Positions 25,781-36,348 of a stretch of DNA of 64,000 nt are shown piece after piece (the stretch's first letter is position 1; the number at the start of each line of letters is the position of its first letter). The position numbers and the translations under genes are program-made. The DNA is from Musa acuminata AAA Group (taxonomy: Eukaryota; Streptophyta; Magnoliopsida; Zingiberales; Musaceae), in contig NC_088342.1 in assembly GCF_036884655.1 (NCBI RefSeq), positions 37,069,001-37,133,000 of the forward strand, written 5' to 3'. The notes beneath the pieces were generated by a model, which saw only the letters and a program-made list of their open reading frames with translations, did not search any database and was not told the origin of the DNA.

Positions 25781-27377
25781 ACAACCGACCGACGTTATAG
25801 TACATGCACTAGCCGACTACTCAAACCCGCAAACGATGAAAGTTAGAAGCCTTCTCAAAAAATAACTGATCACTGTTCTCATTGACACGGGCAGCACTAA
25901 TAACTTCATAAATGGTAAGGTTACTGTCCGGATGGCCTTACTATCAAGAATTACAGCAAGTTTGACGTTAAGATCGCCGACGGATGGATTTTGAAGTGTG
26001 ATCGTAGGTGCCCGCAGGTGAAACTATTACTGCAGGACCAAGAGATAATTGCATATTTCTTCCTCCTCCCTCTTGATGATCATGAGGCCATGCTCAAAAT
26101 TGAATGGTTGATAACATTAGGTGATGTTTCCTGAAATTTTATGAAACTAATTATAAAATTTTACAATAAGGGGAAACAGGTGATACTGTATGGGAAACAT
26201 AGGGGCGACGTAACGATGATTTGCACACAACAAATGGAGAAGGTTTTGCCTAAAGCATGCAGCAACTTTTTGGTACAACTTGAACAGCAAACTAAGGGAG
26301 AGCTAATAGAATTTAAAGATCCAAACTTAGTTCATTTGCTTGCTGAATTTTTAGATATATTTGACGAACCGTGCAACCTACCTCCTACCCGTCGGCATGA
26401 TCATTGTATATTGATTCTTCTAGGTAAACCTCCTACAAATACTTGGCTATATCAGTATCCATATCTGCAGAAGGATGAAATAAAAAGGATTGTAAAAGAG
26501 ATACTCGAAATAGGAGTTATTCAGCCAAGTTGCTGCCCCTACTCTTCACCGGTGCTCTTCGTACGAAAGAAGGACAGAACATGGCGATTATGCATTAATT
26601 ACCGAGCTTCCAACGGCATAACTGTCAGGGACAAATACCCTATTCCAATAGTAGATAAATTGTTAGATGAAAGAGAGCACAAATCTTCACAAAGCTGGAC
26701 TTTTGATCTGGGTATCATCAAATATGAGTATGCGAAGAAGACATACCGAAAACCACCTTTTAAACACACAATGACCACTACGAATTTTTGCTTTCTTCAA
26801 TAGAAAGTGGAATATCTTGGGCATATCATATCAGAGGAAAGTGTGGCAGTGGACCCCACCAAAATTGAAACAATGTAGAACTGGCTGACCCCAAGGAACA
26901 TAAAATTGCTACGTGGCTTTCTCGGTTTAATAGGCTACTATCGCAAGTTCGTAAAAAATGATGGAAAGATCAGTGCACCATTTATTTCCTTGCTGAAAAA
27001 AGATGCTTTCCAATGGTTGGACAAAGCAATCACTGCCTTCGACAAACTTAAAGCCGCAATGACGACAACGCCCGTACTAGCACTACTTGACTTCGACAAG
27101 ACTTTCATTATTGAAGTTGATGCCTCCGGAGTCAGAATTGATGTTGTACTAATGCAAGATGGCCGCCCCATCGCTTCTATCAGTAAGGTATTATCTCTTT
27201 CCCATCTCAAGATGACTATTTACGATAAGGAGATGCTCATGATTGTGTATGCAGTGGCCAAATGGAGATCATACTTGATCGGGCGACGCTTTTAAATCAA
27301 AATCGATCATAAAAGCCTAAAATATTTCTTAGAGCAGAAGATATCTTTCCCCAAGCAGCAAAAATGGGTAACAAAGC
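25781..27377 (+). pseudogene. Gypsy pol of element G, first part: protease, RT, RNase H
   Basis: The frame resumes after element C. The aspartic protease is readable at about 25870-25915 with the active-site motif LIDTGSTNNF, preceded by a stop. The reverse transcriptase part at 26141-26803 has SSPVLFVRKKD and WRLCINYRASN, then jumps to the VEYLGHIIS segment, so the part with the catalytic (F/Y)xDD box is missing. RNase H follows at 26906-27295, with FIIEVDAS and KEMLMIVYAVAKWRSYL. The frame reaches WVTKL when element D interrupts it. Stops and the RT deletion make it inactive. Known role in intact elements: reverse transcription of element RNA. Confidence 0.9.
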
Positions 27378-28314
27378 TGTTGAATCTCGTATTTTGATGA
27401 TGAAACTACTTGATATATGTTTATGATTTAATCTGCGTTTTGAGTGACGCAGGATGCTTTGATCAGGATGAGACAATTAAAGCAGGAAAATCATGTTGTG
27501 CCGGAGGAACATGTCAGAAGATTGGACGTCGGGCCGGTGGATCGGTCGACGTATCGACAGAAGGCTTCGGGCCGTGGACTCGGGCATCGGGCCAAGAAGA
27601 GCGGGTATTGTGCCAAGGATATCGGAGTTGCGGAGTCAACTGGCCGATTGGGCAATAGGCTGCAGGAAAGGACGATGCACCGAGGAATCGGACGAAGCGT
27701 CGAAGGACCAATGACATGCCGGACAACTTGGTTAATTGCTTAGGATTAATTGTCTCGATCGAAGTTTTGTTTTGTTGTGCAGGATTAACTATGATAACGA
27801 TGAAGACATAAAGCGAAACAAAGTGTTGGAGTCAAGCGTGAAGGATTTGTTGCGAGTTCGAGAGTTCGACGGAAGTCCGAAGGTTCGTCGGGAATGCTAC
27901 CGGAACTAGCCGAGAATGAGTTGGGAGCTTGCCGAAGGGTTTTTCGGAAGCTCGCCGGAAGGTTCGTTGGAAGTTCGCGGAGCTCGCCGAGAAAGATCGG
28001 AGCTTGCCGAAGAAGCTCGTTGGAACTCGCTAAGATCAAATCGTGAAGTCTAGGAGCCTGCCGGGAGTCCGCAGAATGGTTTCCGAGAGTTCATCGGAAG
28101 ACCGTCGGAAGTTTGCCGGAAGCTCGCCAGAAGAAGTCTTGACTTGCGGACTTTGTAATAGCTTAGAAAATGTCTTTAAATTCATAGTTAGCATGTTAAT
28201 TAGGGTTAGGATTAAGTGTTAATCCTATAACCCAAGTAGGGGCCAATTAGGCCCAAGTTCGGACTGGTTTGGACCAAGTTTGGAGCCAAACCAAGTGAGC
28301 TGAAATAGTGAAAG

Positions 28315-28665
28315 AGGTGCAACCGCCCAGGCTAAGAGGTAGCACCGCCCAGGCTAAGTCTTCCAACGAGGCTGGGAGGTGCAACCGCCCCAGCCAGGAG
28401 GTGCAACCGCCCAGGCTCAGTCTCCGAGCGAGACTGGGCGGTGCAACCTCTTCTGTCAAGAGGTAGCACCGCCAGAGCTCAAGTTTCGAGCTCTGCCAGG
28501 CGGTGCAACCTCTCCAGTCAGGAGGTGCAACCGCGAGCTCGGTCTTCGAGCTCTGGCAGAGAGGTGCAACCTCCCTGACAGAGAGGTGGCACCGCCTGAG
28601 CTCGGTCTTCGAGCTCTGCCAGGCGGTGCAACCTCTCCAGTCAGAGGTGCAACCGCCTGATCCCG
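28315..28665 (+). repeat. U3 repeat array, GGTGCAACC type
   Basis: About ten imperfect copies of GAGGTGCAACCGCC/GGCGGTGCAACCTC alternate with GAGCTC...TCTTCGAGCTC palindromes. The array ends about 55 bases before the TATA box. Equivalent arrays are in D's 3' LTR (34566-34916), E and H. The A, B, C and F LTRs have GGTACCACC words instead. The frames read through this array are artefacts of the repeat. Confidence 0.85.
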
Positions 28666-28717
28666 GAATTCCGGGATTTGATGGTTTTGAGCTCCAAATT
28701 TGAACTGGGTTGGGGCC

Positions 28718-28725
28718 TATAAATA
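28718..28725 (+). promoter_or_regulatory. TATA box of element D 5' LTR
   Basis: TATAAATA in the context GGGGCCTATAAATACCCC, shared by LTRs of A (3'), D, E, F and H. The matching boxes are at 8097, 34969, 37614, 43380, 59696 and 61544. Confidence 0.8.
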
Positions 28726-29392
28726 CCCCACCCATTCAGCACTGAGAAAGCAAGAACTTACCCGAAATCTTGATCTTTTCAGTGGTTCTTAGAGCTCAAA
28801 ACTGCTAGTTTTTCCTCCTCCTTCTGTTCTTCAAGTTTGAGTTGTAAAGAGAGGAGAGAAAACATCTGTAAGGGTTGTCTCCTAAGCCCGTCAAAAGGAG
28901 TGAATCTGTAAGAGGGTAGTTGGCCTTCGCCTATTGAAGGAAGGCCTCTAGTTGACGTCGGTAACCTCATCGGTGGAGGAAGCCAAAAGTGGAGTAGGTC
29001 AAGACTGACCGAACCACTCTAAATCTCTGGTTTGCGTTTATTTTGAGCACTTTATCATTACTGCAAACCTCCTACATAGCTACTGCTCTCTGCGCTTTTA
29101 CGAACGAGTTCTATGCAGTTTACGTTCACGTCTTGATTCTATCTACAAACTGCAAACTGTCTCTCTGCGCTTTTACAAATGAGTTCTGTGCAGTTTACGT
29201 TTACGTCTTGATTTCACTTACAACTGCAAACTGTCTTCTGCGCTTTTTTTTACGAACAAGGTTCTGTGCAGTTTACGTTTACGTCTTTTGATTTCATTTA
29301 CAACTGCAAACTGTCTTCTGCGCTTTTACGAACAAGGTTCTGTGCAGTTTACGTTTACGTCTTGATTTCATTTAGAACTGCAAACTGTCATC

Positions 29393-29596
29393 TGCGTTTA
29401 GACGCAAACTACGTTTAGACGCAAACTGCGTTTAGACGCAAACTGCGTTTAGACGTAAACTGTGCTTAGATGCAAACTGTGTTTAGACGCAAACTGCGCT
29501 TAGACGCAAACTGTGTTTAGACGCAAACTATGTTTAGACGCAAACTGCGCTTAGACGCAATCTGCGCTTAGACGCAAACTGCACTTAGATACAAAC
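29393..29596 (+). repeat. 17-bp tandem array, 12 copies, in D 5' LTR
   Basis: The unit TGCGTTTAGACGCAAAC is repeated 12 times without gaps and with single-base variants. Each unit can fold as TGCGT-TTAG-ACGCA. The array lies between the TATA box and the primer site, so it should be in the transcript leader. Confidence 0.95.
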
Positions 29597-29719
29597 TGTG
29601 AATCAGCTTTTGCATCATAATAGTTTCTATCGAACGAACGCAGCTTTCGGTTTTAATCGCTGTAAAATTTCCGCTGCACTAATTCACCCCCCCCTCTTAG
29701 TGCTCTCGATCCTAACAAT

Positions 29720-29731
29720 TGGTATCAGAGC
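29720..29731 (+). other. Primer-binding site of element D
   Basis: A perfect TGGTATCAGAGC two bases after the LTR, for initiator tRNA-Met priming. Confidence 0.95.
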
Positions 29732-29767
29732 GGGGTATTTCTCATTTCGGATTTACACCCGAGAGAA

Positions 29768-30775
29768 ATGGCTCTTCAAGAGGGCTTTTCGGTCTTTCGT
29801 CCACCGTTCTTTAACGGATTGGACTACACTTATTGGAAAACTCGAATGAGAGTTTTCTTGATTTCTCTAAATCTGGATTTATGGAATATCGTTGAAAACG
29901 GTTTTCAAATTCCCTCTAAACCGACGAACGAATGGTCGGATTTGGAGAAGAAGTATTTTTCTTTAAACGCAAAGGCTATGAATGCCTTATTTTGCGCTTT
30001 GGACAAAAATGAGTTCAATCGGGTTTCTTTGTGCGAAACGGCTTTCGATATTTGGCGCACTCTTGAAATCACGCATGAAGGAACTAGTAGAGTCAAAGAC
30101 TCGAAAGTTAATATTTTACTACATGATTTCGAGCTTTTTCATATGAAACCAAGCGAAACCGTTGTTGACATGTACACCCGTTTTACGGATGTCGTCAATG
30201 GTTTAAAATCACTTGGTAAAAGCTTTTCGGATTTTGAACTCGTTAACAAAGTTTTGCGCTCACTTTCTAAAACTTGGGATTCAAAAGTAACTGCTATTCA
30301 AGAAGCTAAAAACCTAAACAACTTACCACTTGAAGAACTAATTGGTTCATTGATGACATATGAAATGGTGCACAATGCACATGATGAACATGTTGAACAC
30401 AATCACCTTCCAAAAAACAGGAAGGATTTGGAACTCTGGACAAATGAATGCCACTTGAGCGATGACTCAAGTGATGAGGACAATGATGAACAAAACAACC
30501 TTCCAAAGAACAGGAAGGATTTGGGACATAGAACATTTGAAGACCACTCGAGCATAAGCTCAAGTGATGGTGAACTTAAACTACAAATGAAACGAAAATT
30601 AAAAAGCAAAAAGAATGGAACTACTTGCTTTAAACGCAAGAAGAAGAACAAAAATTGGGATGAATCGAGCTTCTCCGAAGACGAAGAAAAAATCAACAAA
30701 AGCGAGGCGGCAAACTACGCCTTAACAGCCTACAACGTTGAGGTAATGCCTTTGGTTTATTTTGAAATTACTTGA
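29768..30775 (+). CDS. Gag protein of element D (UBN2/copia-type), 335 residues, no zinc knuckle
   Basis: The ATG at 29768 is the first after the primer site. The N-terminus reads MALQEGFSVFRPPFFNGLDY and then YWKTRMRVFLISLNL, the start of copia gag. The UBN2-type core (about residues 40-210) includes NAKAMNALFCALDKNEFNRV, ETAFDIWRTLEITHEGTSRV and LVNKVLRSLSKTWDSKV. The acidic-serine C-terminal part carries a 31-residue near-duplication around LPKNRKDL (30400-30475 and 30494-30570). Where H has the CCHC knuckle, D keeps only TTCF and passes into a lysine run, so the knuckle is deleted. It ends YFEIT. Likely role: capsid formation and RNA packaging in the cytoplasm. It is open throughout, unlike most copies here, which fits the young age of D. 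I infer that it may still be translated. Confidence 0.85.
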   Translation: MALQEGFSVFRPPFFNGLDYTYWKTRMRVFLISLNLDLWNIVENGFQIPSKPTNEWSDLEKKYFSLNAKAMNALFCALDKNEFNRVSLCETAFDIWRTLEITHEGTSRVKDSKVNILLHDFELFHMKPSETVVDMYTRFTDVVNGLKSLGKSFSDFELVNKVLRSLSKTWDSKVTAIQEAKNLNNLPLEELIGSLMTYEMVHNAHDEHVEHNHLPKNRKDLELWTNECHLSDDSSDEDNDEQNNLPKNRKDLGHRTFEDHSSISSSDGELKLQMKRKLKSKKNGTTCFKRKKKNKNWDESSFSEDEEKINKSEAANYALTAYNVEVMPLVYFEIT

Positions 30776-33614
30776 TGCTTTCATAATGTAGTTTTCTTTT
30801 TTAGTTTAGAATTAATTTTCTTGAAAATTACATGTTAAAAAAAAAAAAGAAAAATTACAAAATTATGATCATGCTAGTAATTTCGAAAATGATAATATTG
30901 CATATTTTATGATAAACAAACAAATTATTTTGATTGAAAATATGAAATCATGGTTAAGAAGTAATAATGTGTATCATGTTTGATTAACATTGTTGAATGA
31001 AATCACGTTTGATTTAAAGTAATGCATAATAATATTAAATGGTTATGATACAATGATTAACAATTTTATGCATGAGATTTTAAGTTATTCATGATCATGA
31101 GCTTGTTTGATCTTCATAATTTAAATTCAAAATCTATAGCAAAAATCATGTCTGAATATATGAAAGTGTTAATTTCATTTTCGGATTCACTTAACAAGTG
31201 GTATCCTAACAATCGGATTTACTCATACACTTATGAAAAATAATTTTCTAAAATAGATTTGATGAAATGATTCCTGCTTATAAATTCCATCTTGAAATAT
31301 GAATGATAGTATTTTTGCTTGCAAAGATTTGTTTCACATACATATCTCCTATGATTCATGTGCAGAAAAAGAATTTATAAATCATAATACAATGAAATTT
31401 CTTATGCAAAAATAAAGTGCTTTTGTGATTCATTGCTAAAGAGAATAATTATTAAAATCATGATCTTGATAATTATAACATGAAGCTCGTTATAAATCAA
31501 GATCGTTCATTATGCTTATCAAAAAGGAGTTCTTCAAATGAAATGCAACTTGTCTTTTGATTTCTTAGAATTCAATGAAGTGTCATATTAATATCTTAAA
31601 ACTTGGAATATTTTAAAATGTGATCTTGATAATAATGTTTCAAGTTGCTCTTTGTACTATATCTTTTCAAATGAATCATGAGCCTTGATATCATATATTT
31701 CATAATATAGAAATAACAAGATTTCTTTGCCTTTTGTCTTGAACTTTCATGCTTATCTTAATTTGGCATATAAAGACTAAGGCATGATTAGATGAAAAAG
31801 AATCTCTTAAAAAATGCTTTTCCCATCTGATCGAGATTAATGATTTCATGATATTTTGTGAATCTCGAAATTAATTTTAATGACTTGATTATGAATTTCA
31901 AGTTAATGATTTGATTTGAATAAGTTTTATCTAAATCATAATCTTGATCTTGCAAAATTGAAGTCACAAATAATATCCTGTGGTATTCATGAATTGATAC
32001 TCACAATATGAAAGCATTGATATTCATGACTTGAATTGGATTGAAACATTGTATGCTTAAATTAATCATTCTCGTATGTTTCAAAAATTCCATAAATGCC
32101 TTATATGATGATTGAAAACTAACTTGCTTTATGATGAATCACGAATCATAACTTGATCTATGATGCCTTGAAATGATTGAAATATTTAACACTTTTATGC
32201 TCTACCCCCTACTTTCTTCTTGTTTTCATTGATAAAATAGGGAGAAGTTTTGATCATGCATGGTAGGATATAATTTGACAAAATTGATACCATCATGATA
32301 TGAAACATTTATGATGTGCAATTATGCATGCAATACTTGTGCTTTCTAATTATGATGTGATGTGTTGCATATGATGTAAATCATGATTTAAAATGCTATG
32401 AGTGCTAAGTTACACACTTTGAGAAGAAATTGCTGTATTGAAACATTAATGTAATTATGAATGGTGATATGAAATTATGCATGTAATACTTCAACCTATG
32501 ATAACGATGCATACAATGATAAAATATTCATGATGAAAAATTGTCTTAACATTCATAACTTGATTATTCATCCTTTGTCATGATTTTGAAATCGTTGTAA
32601 AAGGAAAAAGAACTACAAAACTGTATTCTTCCTTTCTTTTTGACAATGACAAAGGGGGAGATAGCTAGCTTGCACAAGTCAAGAAGATGCAAAAACTTGA
32701 TTGCTAACTTGCTTATTTCAAGAAGCAAAAATTGTCTTCTTGAAAATTACTATCTTGAATATCTCAAGAAGCAAGACTTGCAACCTGCACATTACAATAG
32801 GAAGCAATAATCATGAGCCTACACAAGAAAGTTATCTTGCATTTGCTTTCGAAGTTTTTGCTAGCGTGTATATTGCGAAACTTGTATATCGTAAAAATTG
32901 CTAGCTTGTAGTCTAAAGAGAAGCGAAAAGTTGCTATCTCAAAAGAAGCATATGTGCTATCTTGCCTATCTCAAGAGGCAAAAATGCTAACTTGCACATC
33001 TAGCAAAACTTGACAAATTTGCATATCTCAAGAAGCAAGAGTTGCTTTCTTGAACATCTCAAAACTGCTAGCTTGCATGTTCTAAAAGTGCTATCTTGTA
33101 TGCTGTAAAACTTGCATATCTAAAACTTGATAGCCTGAATATTCTAAGCATGATGTAACATTTGCTAAATTTTCTGGCTTCAAAACTGCATGATGATAAA
33201 ACTTGATATTATGTTTTTCATGCAATAAGTTAAACCAATATCACAAACACTTGATTGTGATACTTCTCCTTTTTGTTGATGACAAAGGGGGAGAAGTATG
33301 TTGATGAAAGTATGTTGATGACATGACATGTGATGCATAAGTTTATGCATATGTTCATGTTGACGTGTTGCAAGTATTCATGATGAATATTGCAATGACT
33401 TGAATTCAGTTTGAATTCAAGGTTCTATCAATATGGCATATTGATAGGGGGAGTTTGTTTAAACTCTGGGAGTTAAGGTTAACTCCGATTATGATGACAT
33501 GTTGCTTAGATTTTTGAATCTAAGAGTTTCTATCAATAAGGTATATTGATAGGGGGAGTTTGTTTAAACTCCGGGAGTTAAGTTTAACTCCGTCATCAAG
33601 TGGTTGTCATCATC
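30776..33614 (+). other. Non-coding internal region of element D
   Basis: 2.8 kb, AT-rich, with no pol domain in any frame that I can read. At 32650-33160 it has degenerate repeats built on CTTGCATATCTCAAGAAGCAA and TTGCTAGCTTG. PPT-like copies of GACAAAGGGGGAGA occur near 32648 and 33282. A direct duplication of about 105 bp (hairpin plus palindrome, 33425-33486 and 33530-33591) precedes the polypurine tract. Confidence 0.75.
33425..33591 (+). repeat. Duplicated hairpin pair before D's polypurine tract
   Basis: Hairpin 1 has arms CTATCAATATG and CATATTGATAG with one base between (33425-33447). Palindrome 2 has arms GGAGTTAA and TTAACTCC with two bases between (33469-33486). Both recur at 33530-33552 (slightly decayed) and 33574-33591. 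GGGGGAG directly follows each hairpin 1. Elements A, B, C and E have one copy of the pair, with hairpin 1 decayed in C. Confidence 0.85.
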
Positions 33615-33628
33615 AAAAAGGGGGAGAT
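33615..33628 (+). other. Polypurine tract of element D
   Basis: AAAAAGGGGGAGAT directly before the 3' LTR. Confidence 0.9.
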
Positions 33629-35986
33629 TGTTGAATCTCGTATTTTGATGATGAAACTACTTGATATATGTTTATGATTTAATCTGCGTTTTGAGTGACG
33701 CAGGATGCTTTGATCAGGATGAGACAATTAAAGCAGGAAAATCATGTTGTGCCGGAGGAACATGTCAGAAGATTGGACGTCGGGCCGGTGGATCGGTCGA
33801 CGTATCGACAGAAGGCTTCGGGCCGTGGACTCGGGCATCGGGCCAAGAAGAGCGGGTATTGTGCCAAGGATATCGGAGTTGCGGAGTCAACTGGCCGATT
33901 GGGCAATAGGCTGCAGGAAAGGACGATGCGCCGAAGAATCGGACGAAGCGTCGAAGGACCAATGACATGCCGGACAACTTGGTTAATTGCTTAGGATTAA
34001 TTGTCTCGATCGAAGTTTTGTTTTGTTGTGCAGGATTAACTATGATAACGATGAAGACATAAAGCGAAACAAAGTGTTGGAGTCAAGCGCGAAGGATTTG
34101 TTGCGAGTTCGAGAGTTCGACGGAAGTCCGAAGGTTCGTCGGGAATGCTACCGGAACTAGCCGAGAATGAGTTGGGAGCTTGCCGAAGGGTTTTTCGGAA
34201 GCTCGCCGGAAGGTTCGTTGGAAGTTCGCGGAGCTCGCCGAGAAAGATCGGAGCTTGCCGAAGAAGCTCGTTGGAACTCGCTAAGATCAAATCGTGAAGT
34301 CTAGGAGCCTGCCGGGAGTCCGCAGAATGGTTTCCGAGAGTTCATCGGAAGACCGTCGGAAGTTTGCCGGAAGCTCGCCAGAAGAAGTCTTGACTTGCGG
34401 ACTTTGTAATAGCTTAGAAAATGTCTTTAAATTCATAGTTAGCATGTTAATTAGGGTTAGGATTAAGTGTTAATCCTATAACCCAAGTAGGGGCCAATTA
34501 GGCCCAAGTTCGGACTGGTTTGGACCAAGTTTGGAGCCAAACCAAGTGAGCTGAAATAGTGAAAGAGGTGCAACCGCCCAGGCTAAGAGGTAGCACCGCC
34601 CAGGCTAAGTCTTCCAACGAGGCTGGGAGGTGCAACCGCCCCAGCCAGGAGGTGCAACCGCCCAGGCTCAGTCTCCGAGCGAGACTGGGCGGTGCAACCT
34701 CTTCTGTCAAGAGGTAGCACCGCCAGAGCTCAAGTTTCGAGCTCTGCCAGGCGGTGCAACCTCTCCAGTCAGGAGGTGCAACCGCGAGCTCGGTCTTCGA
34801 GCTCTGGCAGAGAGGTGCAACCTCCCTGACAGAGAGGTGGCACCGCCTGAGCTCGGTCTTCGAGCTCTGCCAGGCGGTGCAACCTCTCCAGTCAGAGGTG
34901 CAACCGCCTGATCCCGGAATTCCGGGATTTGATGGTTTTGAGCTCCAAATTTGAACTGGGTTGGGGCCTATAAATACCCCACCCATTCAGCACTGAGAAA
35001 GCAAGAACTTACCCGAAATCTTGATCTTTTCAGTGGTTCTTAGAGCTCAAAACTGCTAGTTTTTCCTCCTCCTTCTGTTCTTCAAGTTTGAGTTGTAAAG
35101 AGAGGAGAGAAAACATCTGTAAGGGTTGTCTCCTAAGCCCGTCAAAAGGAGTGAATCTGTAAGAGGGTAGTTGGCCTTCGCCTATTGAAGGAAGGCCTCT
35201 AGTTGACGTCGGTAACCTCATCGGTGGAGGAAGCCAAAAGTGGAGTAGGTCAAGACTGACCGAACCACTCTAAATCTCTGGTTTGCGTTTATTTTGAGCA
35301 CTTTATCATTACTGCAAACCTCCTACATAGCTACTGCTCTCTGTGCTTTTACGAACGAGTTCTATGCAGTTTACGTTCACGTCTTGATTCTATCTACAAA
35401 CTGCAAACTGTCTCTCTGCGCTTTTACAAATGAGTTCTGTGCAGTTTACGTTTACGTCTTGATTTCACTTACAACTGCAAACTGTCTTCTGCGCTTTTTT
35501 TTACGAACAAGGTTCTGTGCAGTTTACGTTTACGTCTTTTGATTTCATTTACAACTGCAAACTGTCTTCTGCGCTTTTACGAACAAGGTTCTGTGCAATT
35601 TACGTTTACGTCTTGATTTCATTTAGAACTGCAAACTGTCATCTGCGTTTAGACGCAAACTGCATTTAGACGCAAACTGCGTTTAGACGCAAACTGCGTT
35701 TAGACGCAAACTGCGTTTAGACGTAAACTGTGCTTAGACGCAAACTGTGTTTAGATGCAAACTGCGCTTAGACGCAAACTGTGTTTAGACGCAAACTGTG
35801 TTTAGACGCAAACTGCGCTTAGACGCAAACTGCGCTTAGACGCAAACTGCACTTAGATACAAACTGTGAATCAGCTTTTGCATCATAATAGTTTCTATCG
35901 AACGAACGCAGCTTTCGGTTTTAATCGCTGTAAAATTTCCGCTGCACTAATTCACCCCCCCCCTCTTAGTGCTCTCGATCCTAACA
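33629..35986 (+). repeat. 3' LTR of element D
   Basis: 2358 bp and almost identical to the 5' LTR. TATAAATA is at 34969-34976. The 17-bp array has 13 copies here (35644-35864), one more than in the 5' LTR. Confidence 0.97.
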
Positions 35987-35991
35987 AAAGC

Positions 35992-36348
35992 TTCTTGGAT
36001 ATGATTATATAATAACTTACAAAAAGGGGAAAGAGAATATTGTTGTAGATGCGCTTTCACAGCTAACCAAGTAAGCTTAATTTTTGGCCATTTCACTTTC
36101 GACTAGCAACTTCCCTGAGGATATTAATAGGGAATGGCAGGAAGATCCGGAGACCAGTAAGATCATAAAAAAATTGGAGGAAGCACCAAGCTCCATGGCT
36201 TATTATAATTGGGACTCAAAAGAATTACGCTATAAGGGCACTAAATTGAAAAGGAGTCCGGTGTATCACCCGTAAACCGATGGCCAGACGGAAGTGGTAA
36301 AGAAGTGCTTGGAGATAGCCCAAAGCTACCCACCAAATATGACTACCC
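35992..36348 (+). pseudogene. Gypsy pol of element G, second part: RNase H end and integrase remnant
   Basis: After D the frame continues LLGYDYIITYKKGKENIVVD and DALSQLTK, the end of RNase H. It then shows NREWQEDPETSKIIKKLEE, the start of the integrase region. The sequence jumps to SPVYHP, stop, TDGQTEVVKKCLE, the end of the integrase core, so most of the catalytic core is deleted. Element E interrupts after NMTT. Confidence 0.88.

Larger units (their letters stand above)
27378..29717 (+). repeat. 5' LTR of element D
   Basis: It starts TGTTGAATCTCG and ends GATCCTAACA. The U3 has an array of GAGGTGCAACCGCC repeats (about 28315-28660) before TATAAATA at 28718-28725. The part after the TATA box has the 17-bp array at 29393-29596. 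Confidence 0.97.
27378..35986 (+). mobile_element. Element D: young gag-only LTR retrotransposon nested in G
   Basis: LTRs 27378-29717 (2340 bp) and 33629-35986 (2358 bp) are nearly identical. Perfect 5-bp duplications AAAGC flank it (27373-27377 and 35987-35991). The internal region (29718-33628) carries one open gag of 335 residues and no pol. The LTRs differ in length by one 17-bp repeat unit and one C. I count about five substitutions between them outside the 17-bp array. Removing D restores the gypsy frame (VTKLLGYDYIITY). Confidence 0.97.

Noticed and set aside
13401..27377. Endogenous plant pararetrovirus
   Set aside because: The RT and protease frame is flanked by LTRs with target duplications and is followed by RNase H, integrase and a chromodomain-like end, the Ty3/gypsy order. 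No movement or coat protein is seen.
28247..28735. Long frames in D's LTR (162 residues on minus; 93 and 66 on plus), repeated at 34498-34986
   Set aside because: They run through the GGTGCAACC repeat array on both strands, which lacks stops because of its composition. No family match, and the region is LTR U3.
29393..29596. Regular 17-bp repeats as a CRISPR-like array
   Set aside because: Units are directly adjacent with no spacers, in a plant LTR. They are a tandem repeat.
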